From Blattamonas nauphoetae (taxonomy: Eukaryota; Preaxostyla; Oxymonadida), in the NCBI GenBank assembly GCA_033064195.1, contig JARBJD010000215.1, forward strand, positions 1-64,000: a stretch of DNA of 64,000 bases, given 5' to 3'. The notes under the pieces were generated by a model. The model saw nothing but the letters and a program-made list of their open reading frames with translations. It ran no database searches and was not told the DNA's origin. The position numbers and the translations under genes are program-made. This document shows, in pieces, positions 63,601 to 64,000 of this stretch; positions within the stretch are counted from its first letter, which is position 1; the number at the start of each line of letters is the position of its first letter.

Positions 63601-63870
63601 CCGGTGGCGCAACACTGCGATCGGATGTCAATCTACGTATCTCCATTGAATCAGTTTCCTCCACAGTCATTTTGTGTTGAGATCAATCCCTTTATTTGAA
63701 GGAATCAGACTGAACACATCAAAATGAGAGAATCTTGTTCAGAAAAAACTCACAAAAAAGTATAAGGAAAACACATCGGAGAAATGAGTAAATAAATGAC
63801 AATAAGGAGTTTAATAGATTGATCTTTCGGGAATTCCAACAGGGAGGACCCACACATCCTGTTTTGGTCG
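59978..63870 (+). repeat. segmental duplication, copy 2 (partner 46131-50640)
   Basis: Left break at about 59978 inside the DH domain; right side continues at least to GGACCCACACATCC (63845) and then departs from copy 1. Confidence 0.85.
60665..63670 (-). CDS. SPRY - protein kinase - coiled coil - SPRY-like protein, duplicate
   Basis: Exons (minus): 63670-63394, 63362-63270, 63239-63031, 62992-62895, 62824-62637, 62584-62289, 62175-62043, 61940-61654 and 61570-60665, giving 828 aa; introns match the copy at 47416-50446 in position and phase. Up to the kinase helix-E region the protein is almost identical to that copy; activation-loop and SPE motifs are also kept (AHGDVKMENIL, YVSPERM). The last exon is more changed: the linker is shorter and the coiled coil differs (LETIQRLEMELKKEKERATQ), while the SPRY-like end keeps GAAAIDLFDGAHWTVS and GGAGWNLPP. 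Both copies are open, so two active kinases with differing C-terminal modules are expected. Confidence 0.87.
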
Positions 63871-64000
63871 CCGATTGGGGTGGTCGGTGTGGTGTCAGTA
63901 TTGGTACTATCGTCATTCACTCCAACACGACCAAGACTCCCATTTCTGAGCAGTGCGACAGTCGCGGCGAAGGAGAGTGTGTCAAAATGACACTGAAACT
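63671..64000. other. upstream of SPRY-kinase gene; start of a further duplicated unit
   Basis: Matches 50447-50640 over the first 190 bp. The last 40 bp (GTGTGTCAAAATGACACTG) matches 50860-50882, so intervening unit sequence has been deleted relative to copy 1. No gene. Confidence 0.5.

Noticed and set aside
1-64000. CRISPR arrays, tRNA or rRNA genes
   Set aside because: Scanned by eye; no regularly spaced direct repeats, tRNA arms or rRNA signatures recognised. A covariance-model scan would be more sensitive.

Overview
The window looks like nuclear DNA of an anaerobic flagellate protist, most likely an oxymonad of the Blattamonas type. Three things suggest this. Genes are dense and on both strands. 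Several are broken only by very short GT-AG introns (26-113 nt, many of 30-38 nt). The protein families are the large expanded ones I remember from that group: alpha-solenoid (ARM/HEAT-like) proteins, beta-helix surface proteins with a kinase-like tail, and SPRY-kinase proteins. The species guess is from memory, not a search. TAA, TAG and TGA all end genes here, so the code is standard.

Layout. 1 to about 10.4 kb is part of a Polinton/Maverick element: five same-strand genes including an rve-type integrase and a protein-primed family B DNA polymerase that carries an HNH-like insert; a shared AT-rich motif ending in TAAATG sits at the starts. A 577-bp non-autonomous DNA transposon follows (10756-11332). 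11.3-21.3 kb is host DNA: two N-terminal solenoid fragments, a 2179-aa surface pseudokinase gene (minus strand) and an intact solenoid gene. 21602-24981 is a Tc1/IS630-like transposon with unusually long (about 917 bp) inverted repeats; it ends 21 bp before the start codon of a five-exon 1065-aa solenoid-like gene (25005-28352). Then come a small secreted-protein gene, a four-exon protein kinase (29393-30951), and a second surface pseudokinase gene (31284-37562) interrupted by one in-frame TGA.

38-64 kb is a mosaic of duplicated host cassettes: solenoid genes (minus), an unknown plus-strand family called X here, RhoGEF (DH) genes and SPRY-kinase-SPRY genes. The kinase gene at 47416-50446 is repeated at 60665-63670 with a constant 13,224-bp offset over its 5' half. 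Many copies are truncated. Nested insertions lie among them: a 355-bp mariner-like MITE (52569-52923), a DIRS-type tyrosine-recombinase retroelement with a diagnostic internal complementary region (53055-57675), and 12 bp further on a Mutator-like element with 223-bp inverted repeats and a 9-bp target duplication (57688-59450).

How genes work together: the host genes are mainly surface or signalling proteins (receptor-like pseudokinases, active kinases, DH-domain GTPase activators). No metabolic pathway or operon is visible. No tRNA, rRNA or CRISPR was recognised.
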